A program made the position numbers and the translations under genes. Of a stretch of 6,519 nucleotides of DNA, positions 5,456 through 6,519 are shown in pieces. The notes under the pieces were generated by a model. It was not told the origin of the DNA. It worked only from the letters and a program-made list of their open reading frames with translations, and searched no databases. The stretch is from Planctomycetales bacterium (GTDB lineage: Bacteria > Planctomycetota > Phycisphaerae > SM23-33). Each line of letters starts with the position of its first letter. The stretch's first letter is position 1. The stretch covers positions 1-6,519 of the forward strand of contig DAOVLS010000137.1 of assembly GCA_030631125.1 (NCBI GenBank), read 5' to 3'.

Positions 5456-6256
5456 TTACATTCGCAAAGATTTCCGGGCACTGGAGCATGTCCTGCAACC
5501 AGGCCAGGTGCAAAGCAGCACGTCGGGCTTATCCTTGATCATCTCGCAAACGGTTTCGATGACTTCGGCGCCTCGCATCAACATGAGTTTGGCCCCGCCA
5601 AGCCGGCCGTCGGTTAATTGGTCCTTTCGCCGAAGGGGATAATCTATCGCCCCGAAAGCGACGCTGCACGATGGTGAAGTGTCCAGTTGGTGGCTGATTA
5701 TGTTGCCGTCAGGCAGGCACACCTTGATCGAGGGAACCTTGAAAAATTGCAGGACTTTCACGGCTCCGGCGTGTTCTTCTCCTACGTGGACGGTGGTGTT
5801 TGAATTGTTGGCGACGCCGATCATGAGGATTTTTCCGCCCATTTTGGCGAGTCGGTCGAGCGGGCTTCCGGTCCCGACGGCCCGGCAGTCCAGGTGTCCG
5901 CGGGTAAGCGCCTCGGCCTCGGGACCTATGACCGCCACCGAGTGCGTCGGGTGGAGGCTGCGGACCGCGCCGGGGCGGTTTCTGCCTATCTCCGGGATAA
6001 TGCCGGTCCGGGCGGGCGTCTTGTCCGGGTCGAAACACGGCTCTGCCGTCGAAGGGCCGTTGAACGTCGGAAACATCAAATTGCCTTCCGGGCCTATTAC
6101 GTCGAGCAGCGCTTGAACCACAGTCGCCGGCCCGCCGTCCACCGACCCGATGCTTTTGAACGAACTGTGCACAACCAGGCTGTCGCCCGTCTCCAGGCCG
6201 GCCTTTCGAAAGGCTGCGGCGATATCCGAAATTGTCAACGCTGCTTTCTCAGACAT
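5456..6256 (-). CDS. AAC(3)-family (aminoglycoside N3'-acetyltransferase-like) protein
   Basis: The 266-residue cytoplasmic protein matches the AAC(3)/YokD family, which moves acetyl from acetyl-CoA to an amine. Motifs in order are HSSFKSIGSVDGG at 30-42, FPTF at 62-65, RSLHPTHSVAVIG at 99-111, GTGSPLDRL at 128-136, and NTTVHVGEE at 153-161, whose His157 sits where the family's catalytic His is found. ATG at 6256 is the preferred start because GGAGAGG at 6269-6263 lies 6 bases before it. A GTG at 6271 would add five residues but would place that ribosome site inside the gene. The C-terminus carries C249, C254 and C257 (CTWPGCRTC), a possible metal-binding or structural cluster. Many chromosomal members are not resistance enzymes and acetylate other amino sugars or metabolites, so resistance should not be assumed. 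It follows the upstream gene after 14 bp and converges on gspB, 8 bp apart. Confidence 0.88.
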   Translation of the reverse strand: MSEKAALTISDIAAAFRKAGLETGDSLVVHSSFKSIGSVDGGPATVVQALLDVIGPEGNLMFPTFNGPSTAEPCFDPDKTPARTGIIPEIGRNRPGAVRSLHPTHSVAVIGPEAEALTRGHLDCRAVGTGSPLDRLAKMGGKILMIGVANNSNTTVHVGEEHAGAVKVLQFFKVPSIKVCLPDGNIISHQLDTSPSCSVAFGAIDYPLRRKDQLTDGRLGGAKLMLMRGAEVIETVCEMIKDKPDVLLCTWPGCRTCSSARKSLRM

Positions 6257-6262
6257 GAAATT

Positions 6263-6269
6263 CCTCTCC
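6263..6269 (-). promoter_or_regulatory. Shine-Dalgarno site deciding the AAC(3)-like start
   Basis: GGAGAGG on the minus strand sits in the 14-bp gap after the upstream gene's stop and 6 bases before the ATG at 6256. It favours that ATG over the GTG at 6271. Confidence 0.7.
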
Positions 6270-6270
6270 A

Positions 6271-6519
6271 CTATTCGCCGAACGCTGCTTCAGGCAGGGG
6301 GGAATTGCCGGTAACGGTCGGTGCGACGGGTCTGCCGGCGAGCGGGCCGGTGATGTAAAAGCCCCTGAAAGCCTCGAAGCCGGTGTCGGCGCGGATGGCG
6401 GCAGGGTCGGCGTCGGCGAACACACTTTGCCAATTCTTCATGCGGAACATCATTTCGCAGTGCAACCGCTCTCGGAACTCATTGTCAGCCTGCTCGACGA
6501 CGGGCGTTTCGGGCGTCCA
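6271..6519 (-). CDS. Unrecognised protein, C-terminal part (5' end outside window)
   Basis: The frame is open from the window edge (6519) to TAG at 6273-6271, giving 82 residues that begin WTPETPVVEQADNEFRERL. A TTG at 6465 inside it is unlikely to be the start, since the frame continues unbroken upstream. Visible content includes an amphipathic helix (ADNEFRERLHCEMMFRMKNW), an aromatic stretch FEAFRGFYITGPLAG, and a Pro-rich tail ending in PLPEAAFGE. No family is recognised. It lies 14 bp upstream of the AAC(3)-like gene in the same direction, so the two are probably one transcript. That they act in one pathway is only a possibility. Coding status is supported by this tight spacing and by GC-rich composition like the neighbouring genes. 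Confidence 0.55.
   Translation of the reverse strand, partial: WTPETPVVEQADNEFRERLHCEMMFRMKNWQSVFADADPAAIRADTGFEAFRGFYITGPLAGRPVAPTVTGNSPLPEAAFGE

Noticed and set aside
5456..6256. Calling the AAC(3)-like gene an antibiotic resistance gene
   Set aside because: Family membership is clear but no feature ties it to a known resistance subfamily, and no mobile or resistance context surrounds it.
6257..6271. GTG start at 6271 adding five residues to the AAC(3)-like protein
   Set aside because: It would bury the good GGAGAGG ribosome site inside the gene, whereas the ATG at 6256 has that site at ideal spacing.

Overview
The window reads like a chromosomal fragment from a planctomycete, most likely of the Phycisphaerae/Sedimentisphaerales kind. 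This is inferred from gene style only: a GspB-like protein starting MSLINEALKRA, a lipoprotein joining a secretin-type short N-terminal (STN-like) domain to a von Willebrand factor A (VWA) domain, a bacterial deoxyhypusine-synthase-like protein, and a TIM-barrel sugar isomerase. Most genes are GC-rich. The lipoprotein gene is visibly less so.

Layout, left to right. (1) Bases 1-307 (+) hold the C-terminal end of a sugar phosphate isomerase/epimerase-like protein. Then comes a complete bioY-type biotin transporter substrate-binding gene (323-856, +). (2) A gene-free stretch (857-1122) carries a 162-bp nested palindrome: 32-bp inverted repeats matching at 30/32 positions enclose a perfect 25-bp inverted repeat. 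It looks like a small non-autonomous mobile or repetitive element. (3) A 512-residue STN-like plus VWA lipoprotein (1123-2661, +) converges on a 322-residue deoxyhypusine-synthase-like protein (2702-3670, -), with 40 bp between their stops. (4) A divergent intergenic region (3671-3933) holds a second, unrelated long inverted repeat built from tandem CAGGGGATR units, plus a plausible promoter for the next operon. (5) A gspA-gspB pair (3934-4743 and 4743-5447, +), with start and stop sharing one base, encodes an ExeA-type AAA+ ATPase and its membrane-anchored partner. (6) On the minus strand, converging on gspB with 8 bp between stops, lie an AAC(3)-family N-acetyltransferase (5456-6256) and, upstream of it in the same direction, the C-terminal end of an unrecognised gene (6271-6519).

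There is no single large pathway here. The only clear functional unit is gspAB, known in type II secretion and type IV pilus-like systems for helping the secretin assemble across peptidoglycan. The secretin itself is not in the window. The envelope theme recurs in the lipoprotein, whose N-terminal half resembles secretin accessory domains, but a working link to gspAB is only a hypothesis. The most notable items are the two palindromic elements, the STN-VWA lipoprotein, and the deoxyhypusine-synthase-like protein, which seems to lack the catalytic lysine of true deoxyhypusine synthases.
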